Positions 35,889 to 46,981 are shown, counted from the first letter of the stretch. The stretch: 64,000 nucleotides of DNA from Pseudomonadota bacterium (GCA_023460395.1 JAEWQB010000004.1:124001-188000), one strand, 5' to 3'. Made by a program: numbers and translations. The notes: a model not told the origin generated them from the letters alone.

Positions 35889-37883
35889 TTAAAGCAGGTT
35901 GTTCACCGTGTTTACCACATTATCCACAGTGAATCCGAAGTAAGTGAACAATTCCGCACCGGGAGCGGATTCGCCAAAGGTGGTCATGCCTACCACCGCG
36001 CCTCCCAGTCCCACATATTTCCACCAGAAATCCGCAGAAGCGGCCTCAACAGCCACACGTGCGGTCACAGCGGCGGGCAGCACGCTTTCACGGTATGCCG
36101 CGTCCTGCTCGTCAAAGATATTGGTGCACGGCATGGATACCACACGGACGTTGCGCCCCTCGGCGGTCAGGCGGTCATATGCCGCCACAGCCAGACCCAC
36201 TTCAGAGCCAGTTGCTATGAGGATGGCGTCCGGTGCGCCCGCGCAGTCGCGCAGCACATATCCACCGCGCCGTACGTTGGACAGCGCTTCGGCGGAACGT
36301 TCCATAAAGGGAATGGTCTGGCGAGTCAGTGAGAAGCACGACGGACCGTTCACACGCGCGATGGCACTTTTCCATGCTTCCGCGCACTCCACGGTGTCGC
36401 AGGGACGCCACACATGACATTTGGGAATAAGGCGCAGCCCGGCGAGTTGTTCCACAGGCTGATGCGTTGGCCCGTCTTCGCCCACCCCTATGGAATCGTG
36501 CGTCAGCACCCAGACGACCCGCAGTCCCATCAGAGCTGACAGGCGGATAGCGTTTTTAGCGTAGTCCGAGAAAATAAGGAATGTGCCCGCATACGGCAAA
36601 ATACCGCTATGCAGGGCCATGCCGTTCATAATGGCTCCCATGGCGAATTCACGCACGCCATACGAGATGTAATTAGCCCGCCATTGGTCCGGTGTGAGAG
36701 GAACAGACTGTTCCCACTTCGTGCCCACAGATCCCGTGAGGTCTGCCGAACCACCTACCATTTCGGGAAGCATCGCCGCAAAGGCAGCCAGCGTTTTTTG
36801 CGAGGCTTTGCGGGTGGCAAGGGTTTCCGCCGCAGCGGCGAAGTGCGAGACGATATCCTGCGCCTTACCTGTCCAGCCTTCCGGTAACAGATTTTGCGTG
36901 CGGCGAAGAAACTCGGCGGCAAGGTCGGGGTATTGCGCAGAATAGGCGGCGAACAACTCGTTCCACGCGGCCTCGCGCGTGGCACCCGACTTCCGCGCGT
37001 CCCAGCCCGCATATACGTCAGCCGGAATTTCAAACGGCGCGTAGTTCCAGTCTAAATTTTTACGGGTAAGCGCTATTTCCTCGTCACCCAGCGGGGAGCC
37101 GTGCGTGGAGGACGAACCGCCTTTATTGGGCGAACCGCAGCCGATAACCGTGCGGCAGCACAGCAGACTGGGACGATCCGTTTCCGCCTGTGCGGCTTCC
37201 ACCGCGGCACGAACAGCCTCGGCATCGTGTCCGTCCACGTCGCGCAGCACATGCCAGCCATAAGCCTCGAAACGGGCAGCCGTGTCTTCGCCAAACCAGT
37301 TGTCCACCTTGCCATCAATGGAAATGCCATTATCGTCCCAGAACGCGATAAGCTTCCCCAGCTTCAGCGTCCCGGCAAGAGAACATGCTTCGTGGGAAAC
37401 ACCTTCCATCATGCAGCCGTCGCCCAAAAACACGTAGGTGTGGTGATCCACTACGGAGAAGTCGGCACGGTTAAATTCCGCCGACAGCAGTTTTTCCGCC
37501 ATAGCCATGCCTACAGCCGTGGCAACCCCTTGCCCCAAGGGGCCGGTAGTGGTTTCCACTCCGGGACACACGCCATATTCGGGATGGCCTGCGGTTTTGG
37601 CGTGCAACTGCCGGAAATCGCGCAGGTCATCCATGCTCACGTCATAGCCGGAAAGGTGCAGCAGAGAATAGATGAGCATGGAGCCATGCCCGTTGGAAAG
37701 CACAAAACGATCCCTGTCCGCCCACTTGGGATTGGCGGGATTGTGCTTAAGAAAATCGTTCCAGAGCACTTCCGCCATGTCCGCCATGCCCATAGGCGCG
37801 CCGGGATGACCGGAGTTGGCTTTCTGCACGGCGTCCATGCTCAGGGCGCGAATGGCGTTGGCAAGGTGTTTACGGGACGGCAT
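35889..37883 (-). CDS. tkt: Transketolase
   Basis: Thiamine diphosphate enzyme of the non-oxidative pentose phosphate pathway. 664 residues, the usual length. SGHPGAPMGMADMAEVLW near the N-terminus, the ThDP motif FLGDGCMMEGVSHEACSLAG (Gly-Asp-Gly ... Asn region), and EDGPTHQPVEQLAGLR are diagnostic. GGAGG lies six bases before the ATG at 37883; the 15 codons upstream are not part of the family. Lies downstream of rpe in the same direction (162-bp gap), so both act on pentose phosphates. Confidence 0.96.
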   Translation of the reverse strand: MPSRKHLANAIRALSMDAVQKANSGHPGAPMGMADMAEVLWNDFLKHNPANPKWADRDRFVLSNGHGSMLIYSLLHLSGYDVSMDDLRDFRQLHAKTAGHPEYGVCPGVETTTGPLGQGVATAVGMAMAEKLLSAEFNRADFSVVDHHTYVFLGDGCMMEGVSHEACSLAGTLKLGKLIAFWDDNGISIDGKVDNWFGEDTAARFEAYGWHVLRDVDGHDAEAVRAAVEAAQAETDRPSLLCCRTVIGCGSPNKGGSSSTHGSPLGDEEIALTRKNLDWNYAPFEIPADVYAGWDARKSGATREAAWNELFAAYSAQYPDLAAEFLRRTQNLLPEGWTGKAQDIVSHFAAAAETLATRKASQKTLAAFAAMLPEMVGGSADLTGSVGTKWEQSVPLTPDQWRANYISYGVREFAMGAIMNGMALHSGILPYAGTFLIFSDYAKNAIRLSALMGLRVVWVLTHDSIGVGEDGPTHQPVEQLAGLRLIPKCHVWRPCDTVECAEAWKSAIARVNGPSCFSLTRQTIPFMERSAEALSNVRRGGYVLRDCAGAPDAILIATGSEVGLAVAAYDRLTAEGRNVRVVSMPCTNIFDEQDAAYRESVLPAAVTARVAVEAASADFWWKYVGLGGAVVGMTTFGESAPGAELFTYFGFTVDNVVNTVNNLL

Positions 37884-38045
37884 GGTTTCCTCCTGCGTAT
37901 GCGATACTATAAGACAGATGCGCGGCACAACGCGTGGTACTGTTGCGCCACTGTTTTGAGTCGGCTTCTAGACCTTTACGTCTGGCATGACAAGTCTCGA
38001 TTTACACATCCCGCTACCGGGAAACGCGCGGACGCGTGGCATATC

Positions 38046-38708
38046 TCAGGCAAACGCAGTTTCAGCGGCGCGCTCAAAGGTCTTCAGGCGTTCCGCATAA
38101 GGCGGAAACCCGAAAAATGCAGAACCGGAAACCAGCACCGTAGCCCCGCGACGTACCAGTTCCGCCGTATTCTCCGGGTCCACTCCGCCGTCCACCTGAA
38201 TATGCGTGGTAAGGCCGCGAGCACGAATCATGGCGGACAGCTCTTCCACCTTGCGCATGCTGAACGGCAAAAAGCTCTGCCCCCCAAAGCCGGGGTTCAC
38301 ACTCATAATGAGTACCATATCCAGTTGATCCAGCACATACTCCAACACAGAAAGCGGGGTATGCGGATTCAGCGCCACACCACACTGCTTGCCGTGACGA
38401 CGGATTTCCGCCAAAGCCCGCTCCAGATGCGCGGTCGCTTCCGCATGTACTACCAGCATGTCCGCGCCAGCATCGGCAAAGTCGCTGATGTAGCGTTCCG
38501 GGCGCTCCACCATGAGGTGGACGTCAAAAAAAAGAGAACTTTCTTTACGCAGCCGTTTGATAACTGGCGCACCCATGGTGATGTTGGGTACAAAGGCACC
38601 GTCCATCACATCCCAGTGCACCCAACGGCACCCGGCTGCCTCCAACGCAGCCAGTTCATCGGCTAATCTTCCAAAATCAGATGAAAGCAAGGAAGGGGAA
38701 AGAATCAT
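38046..38708 (-). CDS. rpe: Ribulose-phosphate 3-epimerase
   Basis: Interconverts ribulose 5-phosphate and xylulose 5-phosphate. 220 residues, TIM-barrel. N-terminal LSPSLLSSDFGRLADELAAL, WVHWDVMDGAFVPNITMG (metal-binding His/Asp), VHLMVERPERYI, and MSVNPGFGGQSFLP are the family signatures. GAGG lies seven bases before the ATG. Sits between a merR-type gene and tkt on the same strand. Confidence 0.96.
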   Translation of the reverse strand: MILSPSLLSSDFGRLADELAALEAAGCRWVHWDVMDGAFVPNITMGAPVIKRLRKESSLFFDVHLMVERPERYISDFADAGADMLVVHAEATAHLERALAEIRRHGKQCGVALNPHTPLSVLEYVLDQLDMVLIMSVNPGFGGQSFLPFSMRKVEELSAMIRARGLTTHIQVDGGVDPENTAELVRRGATVLVSGSAFFGFPPYAERLKTFERAAETAFA

Positions 38709-38808
38709 CGGGTATCCTCTCGGCCTGCGATTCCTGCGAAGGCAATCACAGGATATTGGCTGTCCACCTCACGAACCGATGTCCGACCGTGAGAGATAGG
38801 GTGTTTTC

Positions 38809-39879
38809 TTATCGAAACCGTCTGGGCAATAGCATATCCCGCAACTGTTCCAATTCTGTGATAATCTCGTCCACAGCGGCTATGGATTCCGCGCGCTCCG
38901 CAGAATTGGGAAAAATTGAAGGCGGGAGCGACTCTGGCAATGTGCCGTGCGCAGGCTGGTTTGCCCGGTCCGCGACAGAGCAAACGCGTTCCGACGTAAC
39001 TCCGCCCGGCGGACGCTGCGGGATTGGCTGGCGGGGTTGCTCAAAGCTGACGGGTGGAGTCGGTTGCCCCGCCCCGGAAGAGCGCTCAACCATGAACGTA
39101 GAGTCTGAAGGTCGGGAAACCTCATGCACGAGGGAATCTTCCGCTGCTATAGCGGATGCCGCAAGCGCAGCCAGCCGGGCAAGGTCCACTCCGGCAAGCG
39201 GTAAGGTCATCTGATCCGCCGCCAATGGAGCGGCGTGCCCGTCAGGGCCAGAAGCATCAGAGGGGGCGGTGGCAATGTCGTCCGCCAGACAATCGGAAGA
39301 CGGCGCGAAAGAGGAAGCTGATTCCGCAAAACGAAATCCCGTTGGCCCCGGCGCGGGGATGGGCCGCTGCATGTCCGCATCGTCGGCAGGAGGAATTCCT
39401 TCCCCCGTTGCCAGCACCCGGGCAACCAGCGCTTCCAGACTATGCATATCGCAGGGAATGTCTTCTTCGTCATTCCCCGCGCAGCCGTCTTGCCCTGTAC
39501 GCCGTAAAGCGGTCAGCACGGCTTCGGCAATGGCATCGGTATTCAGGCAGGTAGCCACGGACGGCATCGTTCCGTGTGCCTCTCCCGCAATCTGACCTTC
39601 CGCGATATCGGGCAGGTCGTCCGATTCCCAGTCGCCGCCCTGTTCGACGCCTTGTTCGGAGAGAAAACGGCGTGCCCCTTCAATGGTCAGCCCGCGTTCA
39701 TGGAGCAGATGCCGGATGGTACGCAACAGGGCAATGTCGCGCTCTGTATACAGGCGCTGCCCCTTGCCGGTGCGGTGCGGTGCCAATTGGGAAAACTCAG
39801 TTTCCCAAAACCTGAGCACATAGGTCTTCAGGTTCAACAGCTTGGCGGCCTCGCCTATCCGGTATGTTTTCTCCTCCAT
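38809..39879 (-). CDS. MerR-family transcriptional regulator with long low-complexity region
   Basis: 356 residues. Residues 1-80 form a MerR-type winged helix (YRIGEAAKLLNLKTYVLRFW, then RLYTERDIALLRTIRHLLHE). The next ~240 residues are Ala/Pro/Asp-rich and probably disordered, and the last ~30 (AAVDEIITELEQLRDMLLPR) form an amphipathic helix. Typical short relatives next to pheT are much smaller. GGAGG lies four bases before the ATG. It follows pheT by 165 bp, the place where ihfA and a merR-type gene lie in many proteobacteria. Effector unknown. Confidence 0.85.
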   Translation of the reverse strand: MEEKTYRIGEAAKLLNLKTYVLRFWETEFSQLAPHRTGKGQRLYTERDIALLRTIRHLLHERGLTIEGARRFLSEQGVEQGGDWESDDLPDIAEGQIAGEAHGTMPSVATCLNTDAIAEAVLTALRRTGQDGCAGNDEEDIPCDMHSLEALVARVLATGEGIPPADDADMQRPIPAPGPTGFRFAESASSFAPSSDCLADDIATAPSDASGPDGHAAPLAADQMTLPLAGVDLARLAALAASAIAAEDSLVHEVSRPSDSTFMVERSSGAGQPTPPVSFEQPRQPIPQRPPGGVTSERVCSVADRANQPAHGTLPESLPPSIFPNSAERAESIAAVDEIITELEQLRDMLLPRRFR

Positions 39880-40044
39880 CTGGCCTCCGAAACGTCGTAC
39901 CGCCCTTCAGCCGCCAGTGGTGTACTGACTCCATGCTGGCTGTATGCCGGGCGAACCTTCAGGCAGCCTTCCTTCCCCAGCCTCTCCGGCATCCCGCCGA
40001 AAACACCGGACAGCCGCTACCCGACGTGCCGCTTTCCGCCATTA

Positions 40045-42453
40045 CTAGATGCGAACAGCCAACGCGCTTTGCAGAGAGTCTGCCACCTTTGCGCGTTCCT
40101 TGTCCACTTCCTTGTCTTTCAGCGTCTTGGATGCGTGGCGGAACGTCAGGCGGAACGTCAGATTACGAACGTCTTCCCCACCATCTTTCTGCTCCGGCAC
40201 AAATACGTCAATAAGTACCATCTGTTCCAGTAGCGGCAATCGCATTCCTGCCACGTGGTCAAGCACACTTTGCACAGACAGTGTGACCGGAGCCACCACC
40301 GTCATATCGCGCCGCGCGGGCGGAAAAACTGGCAGCGGCGTAAAATGTATAGAGTTACGGGCATGCAGTTCCCGCAACGCGTCAGTATCAAGGTCTGCCA
40401 ACCAGACATCCTTACGGGCGTGATATTCGTCCGCGATATCCGGTTTCACACGGCCCATTCTTCCCACGCACTGTCCCCCCAAGGAGACAGCGACACATGG
40501 AGAAAGCCAGCCGTGCCCTTTTTCCAGTGCGAACCGCGCCGGCCCCAGATGCAAGTGCGTAAAGAGATGATCCACGCAGCCTTTAATATCCTGATAGTCG
40601 GCATCAGCCTGAACCTGCGGCCATTCGCCGTCAAACCGATCACCGTAGAATAGGATATTGAGACGCCCCGACTCCCGCGCGGAGGTGTCGGATGACGCAT
40701 CGGCTTCAAAAATGTGCGCCAGTTCAAAAATGCGGAGGCCCGTATTGCCCTGCGCGAGGTTGTTGCGCAACGTATGCAGCAGGCCGGGGGCCAGTTCTGT
40801 GCGCAGCACATCCTGTTCCGCGGTCAGCGGATTCATGATGGCGATACGCGGCTCTTTGGGCAGACCGAGATGATCAAGATCTTTCTGGCCCACAAACGAG
40901 TAGTTAATAACCTCGTTCAAACCCAACCCGGACGCCCACCGCTTAAGCATGGCCCAAAAGAAATATTCATTACGCGCGGTATCCCGCGCTTCCAGCGGAC
41001 GGCTGACCTTGGGCAACACCGGTTCAATGTTGTCCATGCCAAACACACGGCCCACTTCCTCAATGAGGTCCGCTTCGCGCTCATAATCCAGTCGGTGACT
41101 AGGGGCCGTGACCTGCCATGCGGCGCTATCAGCGGCATCCACCACGCAGCCCAGCTTTTCGAGCACGTTGCGGCAAAAGGCATCGTCCAAATCCACACCC
41201 AGTAAATCGCGGGCGCGCTGGGGCCGGAACCGCACAACAGGGGCCTTCCACGGACGCGGCTCCGCAAGACAGATACCGGGGCGCAATTGCGCACCTGTAA
41301 TATCCGCCATAAGCGCGGCGGCCCGGTTCATGGCAAACCGGCAATTTCCTTGATCCACACCGCGCTCAAACCTATACGAGGCATCAGACGATAACCCAAG
41401 ACGGCGGGCCGTCTTCCGCACGGAGCCGGGACGGAAAATAGCGGCTTCAAGGAACACGCGGGAGGCGGCGTCATTCATTTCAGAATTCAACCCGCCCATG
41501 ACGCCTGCGATGCCCACACTCTTCACGCCGTCCTTAATCATCAGGTCGGTCGCCTTCATGCTGCGCTGCTGACCGTCCAGCGTGACAAAGGTTTCGCCTT
41601 CCGCAGCCGTATCCACCACGATACTACGGTCTTCCAGCAAATCCAGATCATAGGCATGCATGGGCTGGCCTAATTCCAGCATCACGTAGTTGGTAATGTC
41701 CACGATATTGGAAATGGGACGCAGACCCACGGCAACCAGCCGGTAGCGCAACCATGCGGGGCTTTTACCCACGTACACCGCTTCTAGCACACGTCCCTGA
41801 AAGAGGGGGCACTGTTCAGGATCGGCAATCGTAATATGCACAGCGTCGGAGCAGTCCGCGCCAGATTCTTGCGGGGCGCACTGCGGCATAGAGAGGGGCA
41901 GGTCAAAGGCCAGAGCCACTTCGCGGGCAAGGCCCAAAACGGAAAGCGCGTCTGCCCGGTTGGGGGTGATGGAAATGTCCAGCACCACGTTATCCAGGTC
42001 CAGCGCTTCCACCAGAGGAGTTCCCGGCACAAAGCTGGCGGGCAGCACCAGAATGCCTTCGTGCTCGTCGGAAAGTCCCAATTCGCGCTCAGAACAGATC
42101 ATACCGAGCGATGGCTGTCCGCGCAGTTTAGCTTTTTTGATGACCATGCCGTCGGGCATTGTCACCCCCACCTTGGCCACGGGCACCTTCTGCCCCTTGT
42201 CCACATTGGGAGCACCGCAGACAATGCTCAGCGGTTCCGCTTCGCCCACGTCCACAGTGCACAGGGAAAGCTTTTCCGCTTCAGGATGCGGCACGCGTTC
42301 CAGCACATGACCCACAACAATGCCGCTGATGGCGGCAAAGGGGTGAATGATCTCTTCCAGTTCCAGCCCCAGCATGGTGAGCTTGTCGCCAAGCTCTTCC
42401 GGGGTGCCGGTGAACGGAACAAATTCGCGCAGCCATTTGAGACTTAACAGCAT
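40045..42453 (-). CDS. pheT: Phenylalanyl-tRNA synthetase beta subunit
   Basis: 802-residue subunit of the alpha2beta2 enzyme. The N-terminus (LLSLKWLREFVPFTGTPEEL) and the tRNA-binding OB-fold (VGHVLERVPHPEAEKLSLCT, near residue 47) are canonical. B3/B4 editing and B5 domains follow, with the C-terminal FDX-ACB domain starting at FPPARRDMTVVAPVTLSVQS. GGGAG lies six bases before the ATG at 42453; a further 20 codons of open frame upstream are not family-like. Last synthetase gene of the thrS-infC-rpmI-rplT-pheS-pheT unit. Confidence 0.96.
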   Translation of the reverse strand: MLLSLKWLREFVPFTGTPEELGDKLTMLGLELEEIIHPFAAISGIVVGHVLERVPHPEAEKLSLCTVDVGEAEPLSIVCGAPNVDKGQKVPVAKVGVTMPDGMVIKKAKLRGQPSLGMICSERELGLSDEHEGILVLPASFVPGTPLVEALDLDNVVLDISITPNRADALSVLGLAREVALAFDLPLSMPQCAPQESGADCSDAVHITIADPEQCPLFQGRVLEAVYVGKSPAWLRYRLVAVGLRPISNIVDITNYVMLELGQPMHAYDLDLLEDRSIVVDTAAEGETFVTLDGQQRSMKATDLMIKDGVKSVGIAGVMGGLNSEMNDAASRVFLEAAIFRPGSVRKTARRLGLSSDASYRFERGVDQGNCRFAMNRAAALMADITGAQLRPGICLAEPRPWKAPVVRFRPQRARDLLGVDLDDAFCRNVLEKLGCVVDAADSAAWQVTAPSHRLDYEREADLIEEVGRVFGMDNIEPVLPKVSRPLEARDTARNEYFFWAMLKRWASGLGLNEVINYSFVGQKDLDHLGLPKEPRIAIMNPLTAEQDVLRTELAPGLLHTLRNNLAQGNTGLRIFELAHIFEADASSDTSARESGRLNILFYGDRFDGEWPQVQADADYQDIKGCVDHLFTHLHLGPARFALEKGHGWLSPCVAVSLGGQCVGRMGRVKPDIADEYHARKDVWLADLDTDALRELHARNSIHFTPLPVFPPARRDMTVVAPVTLSVQSVLDHVAGMRLPLLEQMVLIDVFVPEQKDGGEDVRNLTFRLTFRHASKTLKDKEVDKERAKVADSLQSALAVRI

Positions 42454-42589
42454 GTCTGACTCCCATGCCCGCCGGAGCATCCGCAGCCCAGCCGCGAAAC
42501 GTCCGCACAGCATGCCTGTCCCCTGCGAAATGGGGAGTATCTGATCTTTCCGGGCACACGGACCACGAAACGAAGCCCCGTTGCCGGAA

Positions 42590-43627
42590 TTATACGAACT
42601 GGTTCAAAAACCGCACGTCGTTTTCGAAGAGCATACGCAAATCGCCTATGCCATACTTGAGCATGGCTACACGTTCCACGCCAAGGCCGAAAGCGAACCC
42701 GGAATAGACTTCCGGGTCATAGCCCACAGACGTGAACACTGCGGGGTCCACCATGCCGCACCCCAAGATTTCCACCCAGCCGGTCTGCTTGCAAACACGG
42801 CAAGGAGCACCATTCACCGAGCCTTTTCCGCCGCAAATACAGCAGGAAATGTCCACTTCGGCACTCGGCTCCGTAAAAGGGAAAAAGCTTGGGCGAAACC
42901 GCACTTTGGTACCTCCGCCAAACACACCCTGCAAAAAGGTGGTGAGTGTACCGCGCAGGTCAGCCATGCTGACCTTGGTATCAACCATCAGCCCTTCTAT
43001 CTGGTGGAACATGGGGGTGTGCGTCAGGTCCGAGTCCCGCCGATACACCTTGCCGGGAGCGATAATAGCCAGCGGGGGCTTACGGCTGAGCATGGTGCGC
43101 ACCTGCAAGGGCGAGGTATGCGTGCGCAGCAGAATCTTGTCCGTGATATACAGGGTATCCTGCATATCGCGGGCAGGGTGATCCGCCGGCATGTTCAGCG
43201 CTTCAAAGTTGTGGAAATCGTTTTCCACTTCAGGACCGGTCACTATGTCGTAGCCCAAGCCCCGGAATATATCGCAGATTTCCGTCATGGCGCGGGTGAT
43301 GGGATGCAATGATCCCTGCCACGGAGCGCGCCCCGGCACTGTGGGGTCGAAGGTGGCAAGCCGCGCGTCTTCCGCGGCTTGCTCCAGTGCCAGTCTACGG
43401 CCCTCGAACAAGTCGGTAAGACGCTGCTTTACCATATTGGCAGCCTTGCCCACGGCAGGACGTTCCTCAGCCGACAGTTCTGGAAGGCGCTGCATTATCT
43501 GCGCAAGTCGCCCCTTGCGGCCCAGAAAGGCCACGCGCAATTCTTCCAGCGCTTCCAACGAAAAGGCCTGGTCCAGGCCGTTTTCAAGCTCCGGGACCAA
43601 GCCTTCAAGTTCATGGGTCAGGCTCAT
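42590..43627 (-). CDS. pheS: Phenylalanyl-tRNA synthetase alpha subunit
   Basis: Catalytic subunit, 345 residues. N-terminal coiled coil (LEALEELRVAFLGRKGRLAQ), then motif 2 region FFPFTEPSAEVDISC, and EILGCGMVDPAVF. Between them is a four-Cys zinc-ribbon-like insertion (CICGGKG ... CRVCKQTGW), seen in a subset of bacterial PheS proteins. GFAFGLGVERVAMLKYGI is motif 3. Lies between rplT and pheT, 137 bp before pheT. Confidence 0.96.
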   Translation of the reverse strand: MSLTHELEGLVPELENGLDQAFSLEALEELRVAFLGRKGRLAQIMQRLPELSAEERPAVGKAANMVKQRLTDLFEGRRLALEQAAEDARLATFDPTVPGRAPWQGSLHPITRAMTEICDIFRGLGYDIVTGPEVENDFHNFEALNMPADHPARDMQDTLYITDKILLRTHTSPLQVRTMLSRKPPLAIIAPGKVYRRDSDLTHTPMFHQIEGLMVDTKVSMADLRGTLTTFLQGVFGGGTKVRFRPSFFPFTEPSAEVDISCCICGGKGSVNGAPCRVCKQTGWVEILGCGMVDPAVFTSVGYDPEVYSGFAFGLGVERVAMLKYGIGDLRMLFENDVRFLNQFV

Positions 43628-43641
43628 ACCTGAAATCCCTT

Positions 43642-43995
43642 CTAATTGAGTTTGGATTTGGCAAGTTCCGCCAATTTGGCGAAATCTTCCTTCTCCCGGA
43701 CGGCCAAATCGGCCAGAACCTTACGGTTCAGTTCCACCCCGGCCAAATTCAGGCCGTGGATGAACTTGCTGTAGGAGATACCGTGCAGACGTGCGCCCGC
43801 GTTGATGCGAAGAATCCAAAGCTTGCGGAATTCGCGCTTTTTGACCTTGCGGTCACGGTAGGAATACACCAAAGCGTTTTCTACCGCTTCGCGTGCGGTG
43901 CGGTACAGTTTGGAACGAGCACCACGATAGCCTTTGGCCATCTTCAAATACTTCTTGTGGCGACGGTGTGCCACAGTGCCTCTCTTGACGCGCAT
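43642..43995 (-). CDS. rplT: 50S ribosomal protein L20
   Basis: 117-residue large-subunit protein, needed early in 50S assembly and in many bacteria also a translational repressor of its own operon. Begins MRVKRGTVAHRRHKKYLKMA and contains RDRKVKKREFRKLWILRINA, both diagnostic. GGAGG lies six bases before the ATG. Follows rpmI by about 98 bp; 14 bp before pheS. Confidence 0.98.
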   Translation of the reverse strand: MRVKRGTVAHRRHKKYLKMAKGYRGARSKLYRTAREAVENALVYSYRDRKVKKREFRKLWILRINAGARLHGISYSKFIHGLNLAGVELNRKVLADLAVREKEDFAKLAELAKSKLN

Positions 43996-44092
43996 GGAAA
44001 CCCTCCAGGGTCGTTGTCACTCCGCGAGGCGAGAGATTAGGCCAGCGGAGTGCGTGAAATTTTATAAGGTCAGCAAGTTGCCGCTGCCACGC

Positions 44093-44290
44093 CTAGGCGT
44101 AGGGCATCATGCGGCGCACGGCCTTCTCGTTGGTGGTGTCCACAATGGCGGACTGACCGAGATTCATCTTCCGCTTTGCACTCTTCTTCGTCAGGATGTG
44201 ACGAAGGTTCTGCTTACGGCGGCGAAACTTGCCGCTGCCGGTCACAGAAAAGCGCTTGGCGGCGCTACGTCTGGTTTTCATCTTAGGCAT
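44093..44290 (-). CDS. rpmI: 50S ribosomal protein L35
   Basis: 65-residue basic large-subunit protein. PKMKTRRSAAKRFSVTGSGK and RRKQNLRHILTKKSAKRKMN match the family. AAGGAG lies six bases before the ATG. A 195-bp leader separates it from infC. Confidence 0.98.
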   Translation of the reverse strand: MPKMKTRRSAAKRFSVTGSGKFRRRKQNLRHILTKKSAKRKMNLGQSAIVDTTNEKAVRRMMPYA

Positions 44291-44350
44291 TGGTATTCTC
44301 CTTACCGTTAACTGCTCCGCTGCTTACAGCAAAAACACCGGAGCGCGACA

Positions 44351-44384
44351 GAAAACTTCCCGCACGGGCAGAAAGTTTTAAAAT
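44351..44384 (-). ncRNA. Possible leader hairpin upstream of rpmI-rplT
   Basis: In the infC-rpmI gap the minus strand can form AAAACTT...CCCG with CGGG...AAGTTTT, with a bulge. L20 represses its own operon through leader RNA in several bacteria, so this is a candidate, but I see no direct match to a known L20 leader. Confidence 0.3.
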
Positions 44385-44485
44385 TCCTACAGTTAGGGGC
44401 ACCCCGTTACGCCAAGGCGCGCGGAGTTCCGTGCAGAGCGGGGATATTGCGATAAATTCCCGCACAAGGCAAGCCCCGTGTGCGC

Positions 44486-45017
<532 letters not shown>

Positions 45018-45031
<14 letters not shown>

Positions 45032-46952
45032 AGCTCATCCCTCCGTTGTTGAACGGTTCCTCACAATCAGCCCTAATTAGCTCAACCACTTCCTCCAGAG
45101 TCTTAAACCCGAGATCTGCGCCCTGACGCGGACGCACACTCACGCCTTCAGACTCCACTTCCTTGTCCCCAATGACAAGCATGTAGGGGATTTTGGCGAC
45201 CTGAGCTTCACGGACCTTGAAGCCCAGCTTTTCGTTCCGGGTATCAGCTTCGACACGAATGCCCTGTCGCGCCAGCACTTCACGAGCGCGTTCCGCAAAC
45301 TCCGCATGTGCGTCGGTAATGGGGAGCAGACACGCCTGTACAGGCGCGATCCACGTAGGAAACGCCCCTGCGAAGTGTTCGGTCAGGATGCCTATGAAGC
45401 GCTCCACGGAACCGAGTATGACGCGATGGACCATAACTGGCCTGTGCCGTTCGCCATCTTCGCCGATGTACACCAAGTCGAATCGATCAGGCAAGGTAAA
45501 ATCGCACTGTACCGTGGCGCACTGCCACTCTCGACCAAGGCAATCCCGCAACTTGATATCAATTTTCGGACCGTAAAACGCGCCGTCGCCCTCGTTAATT
45601 TCGTATGGCAGGCCCACCGTTTTCAACGCTTCAAGCAGGGAGCTGGTTGCCAGATCCCAATCCGCGTCAGATCCGATAGACTTCTCAGGCCGTGTGGACA
45701 GTTCCAAGCTGTATTCGAAGCCGAACACACCCATCACGTCGCGCACAAAATCCAGAACACCGATAATTTCATGCTGCAACTGGTCGGGTCGGCAGATGAT
45801 ATGCGCGTCATCCTGCGTAAACTGACGCACCCGCATAAGCCCGTGCAGCACGCCGGACTTCTCGTGCCGGTGCACCACGCCCAGTTCAAAGAACCGTTTG
45901 GGCAAGTCGCGGTAGCTGCGCAACTGCGACTTGTAGATAAGCATATGCGACAGGCAGTTCATAGGCTTTATGCCGTACGGAACCGAGTCGATTTCAGTAA
46001 AGTACATATTTTCGCGATAATTGGCATAGTGCCCGGAGCGTTCCCACAGTTCCCGCTTAAGCAACTGCGGCCCCTGCACGATATCATACCCACGCTTAAG
46101 GTGTTCCTTGCGCTCAAAGTCTTCAAGAATCGTGCGGATGAGTGCCCCTCTGGGATGCCAGTAGGCCATACCCATGCCACCATCTTCCTGAAAACTGAAC
46201 AGGTCCAGTTGCGCGCCCAGCTTGCGGTGGTCGCGCTTCTTGGCCTCTTCCAGCATCGTCAGATACTTCTTCAAGTCCTTAGGATCGCTGAATGCTGTCC
46301 CATAAATGCGAGACAGCATGGGATTTTTTTCATCACCGCGCCAGTAGGCCCCGGCTACGCTCATAAGCTTGAATGCTTTCACGCAGTCCGTGGACGGAAT
46401 ATGTGGGCCACGGCACAGGTCCACAAAATCGCCATGGCGATACAGCGACACCGTGTCGTCCGGTACAGCGTCAATAAGCTCCAGCTTGTACGTTTCGCCC
46501 ATTTCCGCGAAGAGACGCTTGGCTTCTTCCTTGCTGCATTCACTGCGCACAAACGGCTGTGCGGCTTCGATAATTTTTGCCATTTCCGCCTCGATGGACT
46601 CAAGGTCTTCGGGCGTAAATGAACGGCTGTAATCGAAGTCGTAGTAAAACCCGTTTTCGATGGAAGGACCAATGGTCACCTTCACGTCCGGGAAAAGGCG
46701 CTTTACCGCATCCGCCATAATGTGGGCCGTGGAATGCCGCAGCAGACCCAAGCCCTCAAGAGTGTCCATGTAGACGGGGGTGAGGGTGGTGCATCCCGCA
46801 GGAATAGGCGCGGCAAGGTCCAGCATGGTGGTCCCGCACTTGGCCGCCAGCGTTTGCTTGAGCTTTTTCCCGCTCAACGCTTCCTTCAGGGCATCACGGC
46901 AGCTTGCGCCTTCCGCGACCTCAACAACCTGTCCTTCAATAGACACGTTCAC
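45018..46952 (-). CDS. thrS: Threonyl-tRNA synthetase
   Basis: 644 residues from a GTG start. The TGS domain occupies about residues 1-60, the editing domain begins with HSTAHIMADAVKRLFPDVKV near residue 73, and the class II core includes YGIKPMNCLSHMLIYKSQLR and HRHEKSGVLHGLMRVRQFTQ; a C-terminal anticodon-binding domain ends it. AGGAG lies eight bases upstream of the GTG; the 27 codons above it are not TGS-like. First protein gene of the translation operon. A terminator hairpin lies only about 30 bp upstream. Confidence 0.96.
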
Positions 46953-46981
46953 GATGGCTTCTCCTGAAAATGGCTTTATAA

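Noticed and set aside
37101..38666. 521-codon plus-strand frame across tkt and rpe
   Set aside because: It spans two real genes on the opposite strand and the gap between them, and its translation is repetitive in His, Gln and Arg.
45306..46622. 438-codon plus-strand frame opposite thrS
   Set aside because: Shadow of a conserved synthetase; no start signal and no recognisable protein.
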